From UBA710 sp051656785 (lineage in GTDB: Bacteria; Bacillota_I; Bacilli_A; Mycoplasmatales; Metamycoplasmataceae), in contig JBOFJK010000006.1 of the NCBI GenBank assembly GCA_051656785.1, positions 124,001 to 188,000 of the forward strand: a stretch of 64,000 nucleotides of DNA, read 5' to 3'. Under the pieces are notes generated by a model that worked only from the letters and a program-made list of their open reading frames with translations, made no database searches and was not told the DNA's origin. Below, piece after piece: positions 9,127-18,051 of this stretch (positions within the stretch are counted from its first letter, which is position 1; each line of letters begins with the position of its first letter). Both the position numbers and the translations under genes were made by a program.

Positions 9127-9372
9127 ATGAAATTAGAAGAAATAGAGTTAATACCATTATCCAAGAAAAAAATTATTGTAAAGGAAATGTGTCTCTTATA
9201 CAAGAAGTTAAAACTTTTAGAAGTTAATCATAAAAATGGTGAATTACTAATGAATGAAAACAGAATAAATAAAAACAAAATGGAAATACAAAAAACTAAA
9301 TCAGTATTTGAAAGTATCTTAGAATTACTGGACCAAAACCAACAACTAATAATAGAGAGAATTCATGAATAA
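9127..9372 (+). CDS. Small charged hypothetical protein, first gene of a coupled block
   Basis: 81 residues, rich in Lys, Glu, Leu and Ile and predicted helical or coiled-coil throughout (residues ~15-80); no membrane segment. SD GGAGG at 9116-9120 region with good spacing gives the start. Its stop overlaps the start of a 34-residue ORF, followed by two more overlapping genes, so all four are probably co-translated. I do not recognise the family. Confidence 0.7.
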   Translation: MKLEEIELIPLSKKKIIVKEMCLLYKKLKLLEVNHKNGELLMNENRINKNKMEIQKTKSVFESILELLDQNQQLIIERIHE

Positions 9373-9469
9373 GAAGGATGACTGAAGTGATGATTATTGA
9401 TCAAGATCAACTTTCTATAAAAGGAAAAATGATGCAATAAATACTTTTATATTTTATCTATATGCTTAA
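9365..9469 (+). CDS. 34-residue coupled ORF
   Basis: ATG overlaps the stop of the 81-residue gene (ATGAATAA) and its own stop overlaps the next gene's ATG (9462). Two TGA Trp codons fall in a charged, aromatic N-terminal half (DDWSDDYWSR), and residues 24-34 are hydrophobic. It may be a real small protein, or only a bridge for translational coupling to the 373-residue gene, which has no SD of its own. No family recognised. Confidence 0.45.
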
Positions 9470-10583
9470 TATCCCGATTATACAAAGACAAATGGTTACT
9501 ACTGAACAGCCAAAATTATCATTGCTTGAGGAAATAGAATATAGACATAATATTAATACAAATTATTGGATGAATAACTATTCAATAGAAACTACTATAA
9601 AGAAAAATACTCAAGATGAAGGTTTTTCAATATGAATTCATAATTTTCCGCATCAAAATAAAAAATTTACAATTGCTATAAATAATGAAGTTACATATAT
9701 TTCACCAACAATCATTACTTGACCAGGTACTCGTGTAGTTTTTTCATCTAGGGAACTTAAAAATATTCCTTTTAAGAATGTTACATCAATATCAATTTTT
9801 TCATCTTTTGAAAAAACCTTAAAAGATTATGATCAAAATTCATCTCCTCGAGCATGATATGGTCTTAGTGAGATACTGCTTAAATTCACAAGAATTCCTC
9901 AATATAATAAAAGCTTTCTAATTGATGAAAAAGGTTTGGAAATTGAAACATATACTTCAATTATCTTTACTCAAACTAAGACATCAATCAAATCAAGTGT
10001 TTTAAAATCTATCATAAAGATATATCCAATAGAACTTCTTCCCGGAAAACATAATCATGATATGTTTTATGTTCAAAATGTATCTAAAACAATTTTACCT
10101 AGAGTCATCCCAATCACAATAGAAGGTTTACAAATTTCTGATGGAATGAAAAAAACTAGAGCTGCTCTTAATAATATAATTAATCCAGATCCAATTGATT
10201 TACTAAATGGTATTGTGGCAAATATTTCATTTGATGAAAATACTTATTATGATTTCTCCCAAGATAAAACTCATATTGGAATAGGAATTAATTCCGAAAA
10301 AGGATACTTAATACCATATAGGTATCAAGGTGATATCATACCAATATTGAATTTAAGTGTTGATTATGTTACTGATATTTTGATCGGTTTTTCTAATCCC
10401 ATTAAAAATCCTTATTTTGATAAGGATTCTGGAATTATAAAACTAAAAATATCAGAATTTAAAGATTTATTTGATAATAATTTTTTAGAACAAAATACTA
10501 TTTTAAATAGTGATTTTTCTAACTTAATATCAGGAAATTTATCCTTGGAAGATATTATTAATTTAGGAAAAAATGACAAATAA
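9462..10583 (+). CDS. Hypothetical protein, 373 residues
   Basis: No recognised domain. The chain is mostly beta-prone and polar with no membrane segment or signal peptide; conserved-looking Trp-rich patches include FSIWIHNFPHQNKKF, TWPGTRVVF and PRAWYGLSEILLK. Frame continues through four TGA Trp codons. The start ATG overlaps the stop of the 34-residue ORF, and the gene end overlaps by 11 bases the start of a small membrane-anchored protein, so the two are probably partners. The pair recalls the adjacent MHO_1580/MHO_1590 families of Mycoplasma hominis in size and order; this is a recollection, not a checked match. Confidence 0.7.
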
Positions 10584-11019
10584 AAATAAAAGTATTTTTT
10601 CAAAATTAAAGATTATCAATTCTAAGAAATTAATTTTAATACCATTACCTATTTTGATAGTAGGTTTTTCAATTGGTTCATATTTCATTTTTGCAAACAT
10701 GAATAAAAATAAGGAAAATGATAATATTCTTATTCCAGATATTGAGGAACCCCAAATTGATGAAAATGATATTTTTCCAGAGATAGACTCAAAAAATTTT
10801 TACAACTTAATTGAATTTGAAAATGGTTATCCTTTTATTGGGGACAAGATGATGGCTTCGATAATAAAAGATATTATCACTAGGTTGGGGAGTGTTGATG
10901 GTGATTTAGCTTTTTATATTATTGAAAATAGTAGAATTAAAAAAACTATTTATTTCAAGTGAATTCATGAAGGAAAAGAATTGAAAAAAACTTATATTAT
11001 TTCAATAAATAGTCTATAA
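10573..11019 (+). CDS. Hypothetical single-pass membrane protein, 148 residues
   Basis: A cytoplasmic basic N-terminus (~18 residues), one hydrophobic segment (LILIPLPILIVGFSIGSYFI) and a soluble outer domain of ~105 residues with an acidic linker. TGA at 10960-10962 is Trp (KWIHEGKELKKT) and the true stop is at 11017-11019. It overlaps the previous gene by 11 bases. Its stop codon falls inside the -10 box of the next gene. Function unknown. Confidence 0.7.
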
Positions 11020-11020
11020 T
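11015..11020 (+). promoter_or_regulatory. -10 box of acyl carrier protein gene (leaderless candidate)
   Basis: TATAAT ends eight bases before the ATG of the carrier protein and overlaps the preceding stop codon. There is no Shine-Dalgarno, so the mRNA would start at or next to the ATG. Confidence 0.5.
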
Positions 11021-11028
11021 TTTATATT

Positions 11029-11244
11029 ATGATTAATCAAGATGTAATTTTAAATATTCTTAAAGAAAGAACAAACAAAAAGATTAGTGCTTCTACTAAT
11101 ATTAAAGAACTTGGATTAGACTCTTTAGACCTAGTTGAAGTGGTTATGGAACTTGAACAAGAATTGGATATAAAAATTCCTGATGATGAATTGAATAATA
11201 TTAAAACTATTGATGATATAATTAGAATTATTGAAAATAAGTAA
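11029..11244 (+). CDS. acpP: Acyl carrier protein
   Basis: 71-residue acidic helical carrier. ELGLDSLDLVEVVMELE contains the DSL motif whose Ser receives 4'-phosphopantetheine; the C-terminal IPDDELNNIKTIDDII matches helix III. Mycoplasmas lack de novo fatty-acid synthesis, so it probably serves acyl transfer to phospholipids or lipoproteins. ATG is preceded by TATAAT and not by an SD. Confidence 0.93.
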   Translation: MINQDVILNILKERTNKKISASTNIKELGLDSLDLVEVVMELEQELDIKIPDDELNNIKTIDDIIRIIENK

Positions 11245-11253
11245 TTTTTTGTT

Positions 11254-11329
11254 AAGGGTGTAGTTCAATTGGTAGAACAGCGGGCTTCAACCCCGCATGT
11301 TGTGGGTTCGAGTCCTGTCACCCTTGCCA
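11254..11329 (+). tRNA. tRNA-Trp (anticodon TCA, reads UGA)
   Basis: Acceptor AAGGGTG/CACCCTT, loop CTTCAAC on GCGGG/CCCGC, CCA encoded. The TCA anticodon decodes UGA, and by wobble UGG, as Trp and is direct evidence for genetic code 4. It lies ten bases after the carrier protein gene. Confidence 0.97.
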
Positions 11330-11365
11330 TTTTTTTTTTGCTTTTTTGAAAATGTCATTTTTTTC

Positions 11366-11386
11366 ATAAAAATACTCTATAATTTT
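11366..11386 (+). promoter_or_regulatory. Promoter shared by two paralogs, copy 1
   Basis: Contains TATAAT (11378-11383) in a 21-base stretch that differs at one position from 12205-12225. Eight bases after the -10 box is an ATG (11391) that opens a five-codon ORF (MRKIF) ahead of the real gene. Confidence 0.55.
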
Positions 11387-11435
11387 TTACATGAGAAAGA
11401 TATTTTAAATCAGATTGGAAAGACTACACAAATAT

Positions 11436-12098
11436 ATGAAAACACAAACAACTGTAAAAAGTGCAAGAACTATCACTTCAAAACCAACAAGACAATATAC
11501 TTGTTCACGTAGGAGAAATAAAGAAAACAAGAAAATATGAGTTGTTCTTGAAAATGGAAGAAAATTCTATCGTATTTTTAAAAATCGTACATTAGCTATT
11601 TCTTATTTTAAAAAACTAAAAACAATCTATGCAGAAATGTTAGTTCAAGATTTATATGATAATGTTTTTTCAAGTATTGTTTTTACTAAACTTGAAACAA
11701 AAAAAAGAGGTCTAGTAGAAGCATTACAAAATTATGATGGTGGTATTGTAGAAAATAGTGATGAATTATTTGATGAAGATGCTTACCTTGCAGATTTTAA
11801 TCCTAATAAGGAGGATGTTGAATCACACAATAATAGAAATCGTTTTATTGAAAAAGAACTTGACTTATCATTTGTGGATAACCTTTTTCCGAAACAAAAA
11901 CCATTGCTTTCACCATACAAAGTAAAAATACATCCAAACAACAATAAGCCCAATAAGGGAAAATTAATCAGTGATAGATACCAGATAAAAATTTATCAAA
12001 ATGATTTAGACTTAGTGAAATTTGTTTTAGACAAGTTTGCTTATGAGGAGCATAAAAAATTAGGTGTTATAGATCAAAATTTAGATTTAAAAAAATAA
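11436..12098 (+). CDS. Hypothetical protein, paralog A (YRIFK-domain)
   Basis: 220 residues of unknown function. The first ~75 residues share a domain with the next gene: RQYTC-R, KIWVVLENGRKFYRIFK, YFKKLKT and MLVQ. The C-terminal two-thirds is acidic and then basic, without a membrane segment. Frame passes one TGA Trp. ATG 11436 is chosen by similarity to the paralog start; an in-frame TTG at 11415 is the only earlier option. The compact beta-hairpin-and-helix domain looks like small DUF2188-type modules, but this is a guess. Confidence 0.7.
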
Positions 12099-12107
12099 TT
12101 ATATTAG

Positions 12108-12130
12108 AAATGCTAGGTTGGCATTTTTTT
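12108..12130 (+). terminator. Terminator between paralogs A and B
   Basis: AAATGC (12108-12113) and GCATTT (12121-12126) with a seven-base loop and a T-run. Confidence 0.65.
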
Positions 12131-12204
12131 AATTCAAAATTTATATTTTTTATTTGTTCTTTAAATCTTTAATTTATATTTTAAAAGTTAATAAGAAAAT
12201 TTAA

Positions 12205-12225
12205 ATAAAAATACTTTATAATTTT
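12205..12225 (+). promoter_or_regulatory. Promoter shared by two paralogs, copy 2
   Basis: Near-identical to 11366-11386, with TATAAT at 12217-12222. Here a normal leader with AGGAG (12238-12242) precedes the ATG. Confidence 0.6.
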
Positions 12226-12251
12226 ATATATTTAGTTTAGGAGTATGTAAC

Positions 12252-13553
12252 ATGAAAGCAACAAGACAGTATACTTGTACAAGAAGGATAAATAAAATGG
12301 GAGATAAGATTTGAGTTGTTCTTGAGAATGACAAACTTTTCTATCGTATTTTTAAAACCCAAACTGCTGCCGTTGCTTATTTTAAACAACTTAAAACTCC
12401 AGCACAAATGCTTGTTCAACAATCAACAGGTGACAAATTTTCAAAGATGGTGTTTACAATTGAGGAAATGGCAAGAAGAGATTTAAAAACCGCTTCAAAA
12501 ACTATTGAACTTAAATTAGTTAAAGACAGTGATAAATTCTTTAATGAAAAAGAGTTGAAAGATAAATATGAAAAAAGTCTGAAAAAAGATGAAAAACCAA
12601 AACCTACTAAAAAGAATGAAAAACCTTTGGAGAAAAAAGTAGTTAAACAAGTTGAGAAGAAACCTGAAAAACCTTCTAAAAAGAAAGTTACTAAACCTGT
12701 GGAGAAAAAAATTACTAAACTAATTCAGAAAGAAGTTGTTAAAAAACCCACTAAGAAGAAACCTGCTAAAAAGAAGGTGACAAAAACAGTTGTGGACCCT
12801 ACTCCAAAACCTATAGAAGAAATAAAAGAAGAGACCCCCCTTATTATTCATAATCCTATTAGCAATGAACTCATGAATACTAAGGATATTTTACAATATG
12901 ATACAAGTACTAGAGACTTATTTCCTACTAATAAAGACAATGATAATAATTTACTAACAAAAAATGAAGAATCTAAAAAACCTTTAAATTTAATATCTGA
13001 ATTAGCAAAATTAGATGAAATAAAAGTTGTTGTAAATCAAGAAGATACTCTTAACCTTTCTATTATTGATGAAATTTTAAAAAGAAAATCCATGGTTGAA
13101 AACCTTTGAGATGAAAATCAAGATAATTCTGGAAAACTCGATTTAAAAAACAATATTGAAAATACAATTTATGTAAAAGAAGAAGTTGAAAAACCGATAA
13201 TAGTAAATGCTAAAAAAATTGATTTCAAGGAAGAATCACAAAAAACAACATCTACTATTGAGACAATAATTGACCAAAGAAATAATGAAAATAATGTAAA
13301 AAGTGTTGATTATGGAAGAATTAAAGAATATTATCCAATGCCAAACACTGAATTTAAAGATTCTAGTGATGAAGTAATTGGAAACCAGGGAGAACCAACA
13401 TTAAGTTCTAAAAATAAAAAAAGTGATGATCATAATGATAAGAAGTCTAGTGGAAATTTTAGATTTTGAACAATCACAATTTTATTATCACTTTTAATAA
13501 TGGTTGGAGTATCTTTGATTGTTTTATTCTTCTTCCCATCAGTTTGAAAATAA
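12252..13553 (+). CDS. Hypothetical tail-anchored Lys/Pro-rich protein, paralog B
   Basis: 433 residues. N-terminal ~70 residues are the domain shared with 11436-12098 (RQYTC, IWVVLEN, FYRIFK, YFKQLKT, MLVQ). Residues ~105-190 form a low-complexity Lys/Pro/Glu region with KKxxKPxEKK-type repeats; residues ~190-395 are polar and acidic. The C-terminus has one hydrophobic segment (~residues 408-430, TITILLSLLIMVGVSLIVLF) and ends FPSVWK, so the protein is probably anchored by its tail with the shared domain in the cytoplasm. TGA Trp codons at three places. No homolog recognised. Confidence 0.7.
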
Positions 13554-13613
13554 TATAAACTACAATATTTTGTGTATTTAGAGAAAATTTAGAAAGAGGA
13601 AAAGAGAAATATA

Positions 13614-14195
13614 ATGCGGTCAGAATCAAATACTTTGTTAGTAATAATATTAATTATTTCTATTATTATTGCTTTGGTGGTTATCTCGCCACTACTCTTT
13701 TCTTTATTTAAGAGATTCATATTTGATAAAAAGAAAAATAGAATTGGCACAAGTAGTAAGATTAGATTAATTAATCAAGTAAGAGAAGCAGTGGAATATT
13801 TATCCAAAACTAAAACTGGTGCAATTATAACCATTGAAAACCATGATGTAATTGATAACTTTAGAACTGATGGAATCATTTTAGATGCCAACATTTCTTC
13901 GTCACTAATAATTTCATTATTTAATAAAAATTCCCCATTACATGATGGAGCGATTATAATTAGAGAAAACAAAATTTTATATGCAGCAACATATTACAAA
14001 ATCACTAAGAAATCTATTGATAATAAATATGGAGCTAGACATAGGGCTGCTATGGGTATTAGTGAAATTTCGGATGCTACAACAATTATAGTTTCTGAAG
14101 AAAATGGTGGTGTAACAATTGCTAAAAATGCAGTTTTAACAAAAGTTGACATAAATGAATTTCAAGAAAAATTAATTTTCTTTCTTCGTGATTAA
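13614..14195 (+). CDS. cdaM: Diadenylate cyclase (c-di-AMP synthase), CdaM type
   Basis: Makes cyclic di-AMP from two ATP. 193 residues: one N-terminal membrane helix (~residues 8-32), then a DAC domain with the active-site motifs HDGA (residues ~100-103) and GARHRAAMG (~140-148). A single-helix membrane form is known as CdaM in Mycoplasma pneumoniae; the three-helix N-terminus of CdaA is absent. SD AAAGAGGAAAAG precedes ATG. The next gene is MgtE; c-di-AMP commonly governs potassium and magnesium transport, so the pairing is plausible functionally. Confidence 0.9.
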   Translation: MRSESNTLLVIILIISIIIALVVISPLLFSLFKRFIFDKKKNRIGTSSKIRLINQVREAVEYLSKTKTGAIITIENHDVIDNFRTDGIILDANISSSLIISLFNKNSPLHDGAIIIRENKILYAATYYKITKKSIDNKYGARHRAAMGISEISDATTIIVSEENGGVTIAKNAVLTKVDINEFQEKLIFFLRD

Positions 14196-14228
14196 TTTGT
14201 ATAAATAAAATTTCTTTAGATAGAGAAA

Positions 14229-14237
14229 GGGGGGGGG
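14229..14237 (+). repeat. Nine-G homopolymer in the mgtE ribosome-binding site
   Basis: Nine consecutive G directly after GAGAAA, 11 bases before the mgtE ATG. It contains the Shine-Dalgarno, in a genome where G-runs are otherwise rare. Length changes would alter SD spacing. Confidence 0.75.
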
Positions 14238-14248
14238 TTAACTTTATT

Positions 14249-15682
14249 ATGCTAAAAGATATTGATTACATAGATATTAAAGAATTAATTGCTTCGAAAA
14301 ATATTGATGCAATTAGAGAATTCTCAGAATTAGCCACAATGTCTGAAATCGTTGAAATCCTTAATGAACTTTCAGAAATTGAAGGTATTTTATTTTTCAG
14401 ATTTCTAAAAACAGAAAAGGCATCTGAAGTATTTTCTCACTTAGATGAAGGAATGCAAGAAAATATAATTAAGAATTTAACACAAAAAGAAACATATTCA
14501 ATTATTAATGAGCTTTATACTGATGAAATTGCTGATTTAATAGAGGAATTACCTCCACACTTATCTAAAGCCATTCTTAAAAATGTTGATAAAGAAACAA
14601 GGTCAAAAGTTAATGAAATTCTTAAGTATAGTGAAACACAGGTTGGTTCAATTATGTCTGTTGATATTATTTTACTTAAAAATAGTTACACTAACAAAGA
14701 AGCTCTACAAATGATTAAAAATAAGCGTGAGGAATCAGAGATATCACATATTTTTTTCTTAGTTGATCAAGAAAATAAATTATTAGGTTGTATAACACTA
14801 GAAGATATTGTTTTTGGTTCAAGAGATAAAAAGATTATCAATAATGTTAGAAAGATAGGAAGTGTTTATACTTTTCAGGATAAAAAAGAAGCATCACAAA
14901 TATTTATTTCTGAATTCTCACCAATTCTACCTGTTGTTGATGAAAATAATGTTGTGTTAGGTATGCTAACTCATGATGATGTTATTGACATTATTAATGA
15001 AGAAGTTACTGAAGATATTTATAAAGGTTCTGGTATTAGTTCGAAAGAATTAATACCTTATCCAAAGGCTAAAATATCTACTATTGTTAGGAGTAGAGTT
15101 TTTTGACTTTTGATGCTAATGATTGGAGCCACTCTTTCGCAAATAATAATTGACACCTTTTATATAATTACTGAGAACTTTATTAAAGAGGCCATTCAAG
15201 CAACAGTTTCAAGTTCAATTTTGGTCGGTAGTGTCTTAGCCATCATTCCAGTTATATCTTCATCAGCAGGAAATGCTGGATCACAAGCAAGTTCCACCAT
15301 TACAAGATCTATGGCTTTAAATGAATTAAGAAATACTAACCCAACAAAGGTAATTTTCAAGGAATTAAAAATTGGAATAATATTAGGTTCAGTTTTAATG
15401 TTTGCAAATTTTCTAAGATTAATGATTTATTATTTAGTAACTGGTGAAATGTTAAATAATGATTATGCATTTTATCTAATTATTGCAGTTGCCTCCTCAT
15501 TCGCATTATTTCTTGTTATTGTAATATCGAAAGTTTCTGGTGCAATTGTTCCAATATTGGGTGTAAAACTAAAAAAAGATCCAGCTGTTATGGCGGCTCC
15601 AGTTTTAACAACTTTGATTGATGCCTTATCAACATTAATATTCTTTGGTGTTACATTACTAATGCTATTACTATTAATGTAA
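14249..15682 (+). CDS. mgtE: Magnesium transporter MgtE
   Basis: Mg2+ channel, 477 residues. An N-terminal superhelical domain (~1-130) and two CBS domains (~132-255, with GSIMSVDIILLK and PVVDENNVVLGMLTHDDV) sense cytoplasmic Mg2+. Five membrane helices follow (~285-475) with the family signatures PVISSSAGNAGSQASSTI, IVPILGVKLKKDPAV and the AAPVLTTLIDAL pore segment. A TGA Trp at 15104-15106 joins the soluble and membrane parts. Start ATG lies after a G9 tract. Confidence 0.96.
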
Positions 15683-15698
15683 ATTAATTATCAATGTT

Positions 15699-15707
15699 TT
15701 GGTATAA
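15699..15707 (+). promoter_or_regulatory. Extended -10 promoter of tRNA-Ser(GCT)
   Basis: TGG followed by TATAAT (15702-15707), 14 bases before the tRNA. Confidence 0.7.
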
Positions 15708-15721
15708 TTAAATAAAAAAAT

Positions 15722-15812
15722 GGGGAAGTACTCAAGTGGTCGAAGAGGCGCCCCTGCTAAGGGTGTAGGGGAAGGAATTCCCGCGGAGGTTCAAATCCTC
15801 TCTTCCCCGCCA
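15722..15812 (+). tRNA. tRNA-Ser (anticodon GCT)
   Basis: 91-base class II tRNA, acceptor GGGGAAG/CTTCCCC, loop CTGCTAA, long variable arm, CCA encoded. T-runs immediately after probably end transcription. Confidence 0.96.
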
Positions 15813-15842
15813 TTTTTTTTATCTTTTTTTAGTTAAATAAAA

Positions 15843-15848
15843 TATAAT
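15843..15848 (+). promoter_or_regulatory. -10 box of cls (leaderless candidate)
   Basis: TATAAT ending eight bases before the cls ATG, with no ribosome-binding site. Confidence 0.5.
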
Positions 15849-15856
15849 TGTTAATA

Positions 15857-17353
15857 ATGAAAAAATCCTTACGTTGAATAATAGAAATTCTATTATTGCT
15901 AAGTATTCTGTCAATGACTTCGCTATTCTTTTTTATAGGTCAAGTTGGGATTGTTGGATTCATCTTAGCAATAATAATTTTTTATGCAGTTAATATCATA
16001 ATGTCAGTTTGAATATTTAGTAAAGAAAGAAATTATGAAACTAAACTTTCATGACTTATTTTTATAATTATAGCCCCAGTACTCGGGCACATTATATTCT
16101 TGTTTCTTGGTCGAAAAAATGTATTTCAGGAATCAAAGTTAGAGTATGAAAAATGCTATAAATCCTTTGCAAATGAGAAAATAAAAATTGATTACCATAA
16201 AGATAAATTATCTAACTTGGAAAAAAAGATGTCTTCCTTAATAATGAGGAATTGAAAAAACTCATCATTTGAAATTTATAAACATGGATTTGAAGCATAT
16301 GAATCTTTATTTAAAGATATAAAGAATGCCAAACATCATATTCACATTGAAATGTATATTATGAAACAATCAGAAACATATGATCAATTTAAATCCATTT
16401 TAATTAAAAAAGCTAACGAAGGAATAAAGATAAAAATATTGATTGATGATTTTGGTAAATGAGCATTTAATGATAATGAACTAGATGAAATGAAAGAGGC
16501 AGGAATTTCAATAGTTATTTTCAATAAGATTAGATTTCCCTTCCTAAATATAAAGCAAACATTTAGGTTGCATAGAAAAGCAGTAATTATTGATGGAAAT
16601 ATAGTTCATACTGGTGGAATAAATATTAGTGATGAATACTTTTCATATAATAAAAAATTTGGTTATTGAGTAGATATAAATGCTAGAGTAACGGGTGATC
16701 TTTGTAATGATTTTTCGCAGCTATTTTTGTATAGTTGATTTCAAATTACAAATAAAAGATTGAATAGTGAAACATATATTACAAAACAAAAAAACAAAAA
16801 TATAAATTCTAAAGCATTATTTCTTGAAGAAGGTCCGAATGTTAAGGAATATTTTCTAGAAAAATCATTGATGCATAGTATTTCTTTTTCTTCTAAAAGA
16901 ATTAGATTTGCAACTCCTTATTTTATTCCTTCTAAAAAAATATTAGAGCAATTACAATTTGCTTTATTAGAAGGTGTTGAAGTTGAAATATTTATTCCAG
17001 GAAAAGCAGATAAAAAAATGATTTTAGAAGCAACTCATCATTATTTAAATGATTTAATTTTAAATGGCGCAAAAGTATATGAAATTAATGATATGTTCTT
17101 GCATTCCAAGATAGGAACTTTTGATAATACATTAGGATATTTAGGAACAATCAATTTGGACATGAGATCTTTATATTCTAATTATGAATCGCTAAGCTAT
17201 ATAACTGGTGAAGCAGTTTCAAATTTAGATGCAATTTTTGATGACTACAAGAAATATGCAAATTTAGTTATTCCTAAGAATAAAAAGAAGGGAAGATCAA
17301 TCTTATATTTAATAAATATCTTTTTAGTTAGACTTTTATCTCCACTTATGTAA
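15857..17353 (+). CDS. cls: Cardiolipin synthase
   Basis: Joins two phosphatidylglycerols into cardiolipin at the membrane. 498 residues with two N-terminal helices (~10-60 and 70-95, the PLDc_N segment ending HIIFLFLGRK) and two phospholipase-D HKD motifs: HRKAVIIDGNIVHTGGINI (~residue 240) and LHSKIGTFDNTLGYLGTINL (~residue 415). Both catalytic His and Lys are present. Several TGA Trp codons in the N-terminal half. ATG 15857 is chosen because it starts the hydrophobic segment; it has a TATAAT box rather than an SD. Confidence 0.95.
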
Positions 17354-17374
17354 TACAAAGATATTTAAATGTTC

Positions 17375-17401
17375 TCTAATTATAATATAATTATAATTAG
17401 A
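17375..17401 (+). promoter_or_regulatory. AT-only palindrome between cls and the DJ-1 gene
   Basis: Twelve-base perfect arms around an ATA centre, containing TATAAT on both strands. It could be a promoter/operator for the DJ-1 gene, or a hairpin ending cls; no T-run follows. Confidence 0.5.
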
Positions 17402-17425
17402 AAAAGAAAGAATAGGAAGATCAAT

Positions 17426-17968
17426 ATGAAAATAATAACTTTAATATTAGATGGATATCAAGATATTGAATTGACTGGAGTAATTGGAGTATTGTATAAA
17501 TCTGGAGAAATAGATGTCACATATTACAACCCTGATGGCAATACAAATGTTTTTGGAACCTTTAATATTGGTTCAATCGAAACTATATCAACTTATAATG
17601 TAAATGATTATGATGCAATTTTTATTCCAGGCGGTAGAGCAGCTCTTGAACTTAGAAAAAATGAAAAAGCTTTATCTATTGTAAAAGATTTTGTAAATAA
17701 TGATAAATATATTATTGCAATTTGTGATGCACCCAATGCATTATATGAAACAAAAATAATTACTAATAAAAAATATGCTTCATATCCAATTGATGAAATT
17801 GACTCCAAATCATCTCCATTAAGACAAAAAAATGATCATGTGATGGTTGATGGTAAATATATAACTGGCAGAGGCCCCGGGGCTTCAATTGAACTTGGTT
17901 TAAAAGCACTTGAAATTATGCTCTCAAAAGAAAAAAGTAGAAAAGTTAGAGAAATGTTGTTTGCTTAA
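17426..17968 (+). CDS. DJ-1/PfpI family protein
   Basis: Small class-I glutamine-amidotransferase-like protein, 180 residues. FIPGGRAALELR and IAICDAPNALYE carry the family's nucleophile elbow, with Cys100 as the conserved reactive cysteine; Glu15-Leu-Thr in QDIELTG provides the acidic partner. Members act as glyoxalase/deglycase or redox chaperones; which applies here is not visible. ATG 17426 follows AGGAAGA, preferred over an upstream in-frame ATG at 17369 that lies before the promoter palindrome. A terminator is not obvious after it. Confidence 0.88.
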   Translation: MKIITLILDGYQDIELTGVIGVLYKSGEIDVTYYNPDGNTNVFGTFNIGSIETISTYNVNDYDAIFIPGGRAALELRKNEKALSIVKDFVNNDKYIIAICDAPNALYETKIITNKKYASYPIDEIDSKSSPLRQKNDHVMVDGKYITGRGPGASIELGLKALEIMLSKEKSRKVREMLFA

Positions 17969-18018
17969 AATGTTATTTTTTTATTTTAATTAAATTTTTT
18001 AAATGTTAAGAGTAAAAT

Positions 18019-18043
18019 TATAAATAGGTAATTTATTTACCTA
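18019..18043 (+). promoter_or_regulatory. ATP synthase operon promoter with overlapping inverted repeat
   Basis: TATAAA (18019-18024) is followed at once by a perfect inverted repeat TAGGTAA (18025-18031) and TTACCTA (18037-18043). The predicted transcription start falls within the repeat, and its right arm touches the AGGA ribosome-binding site of the first gene. Suggests an operator or an RNA hairpin masking the SD. Confidence 0.5.
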
Positions 18044-18051
18044 GGATATTT

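Noticed and set aside
11297..11512. 71-codon ORF starting inside tRNA-Trp
   Set aside because: Begins in the tRNA anticodon/T arm and overlaps the start of paralog A in another frame; no SD.
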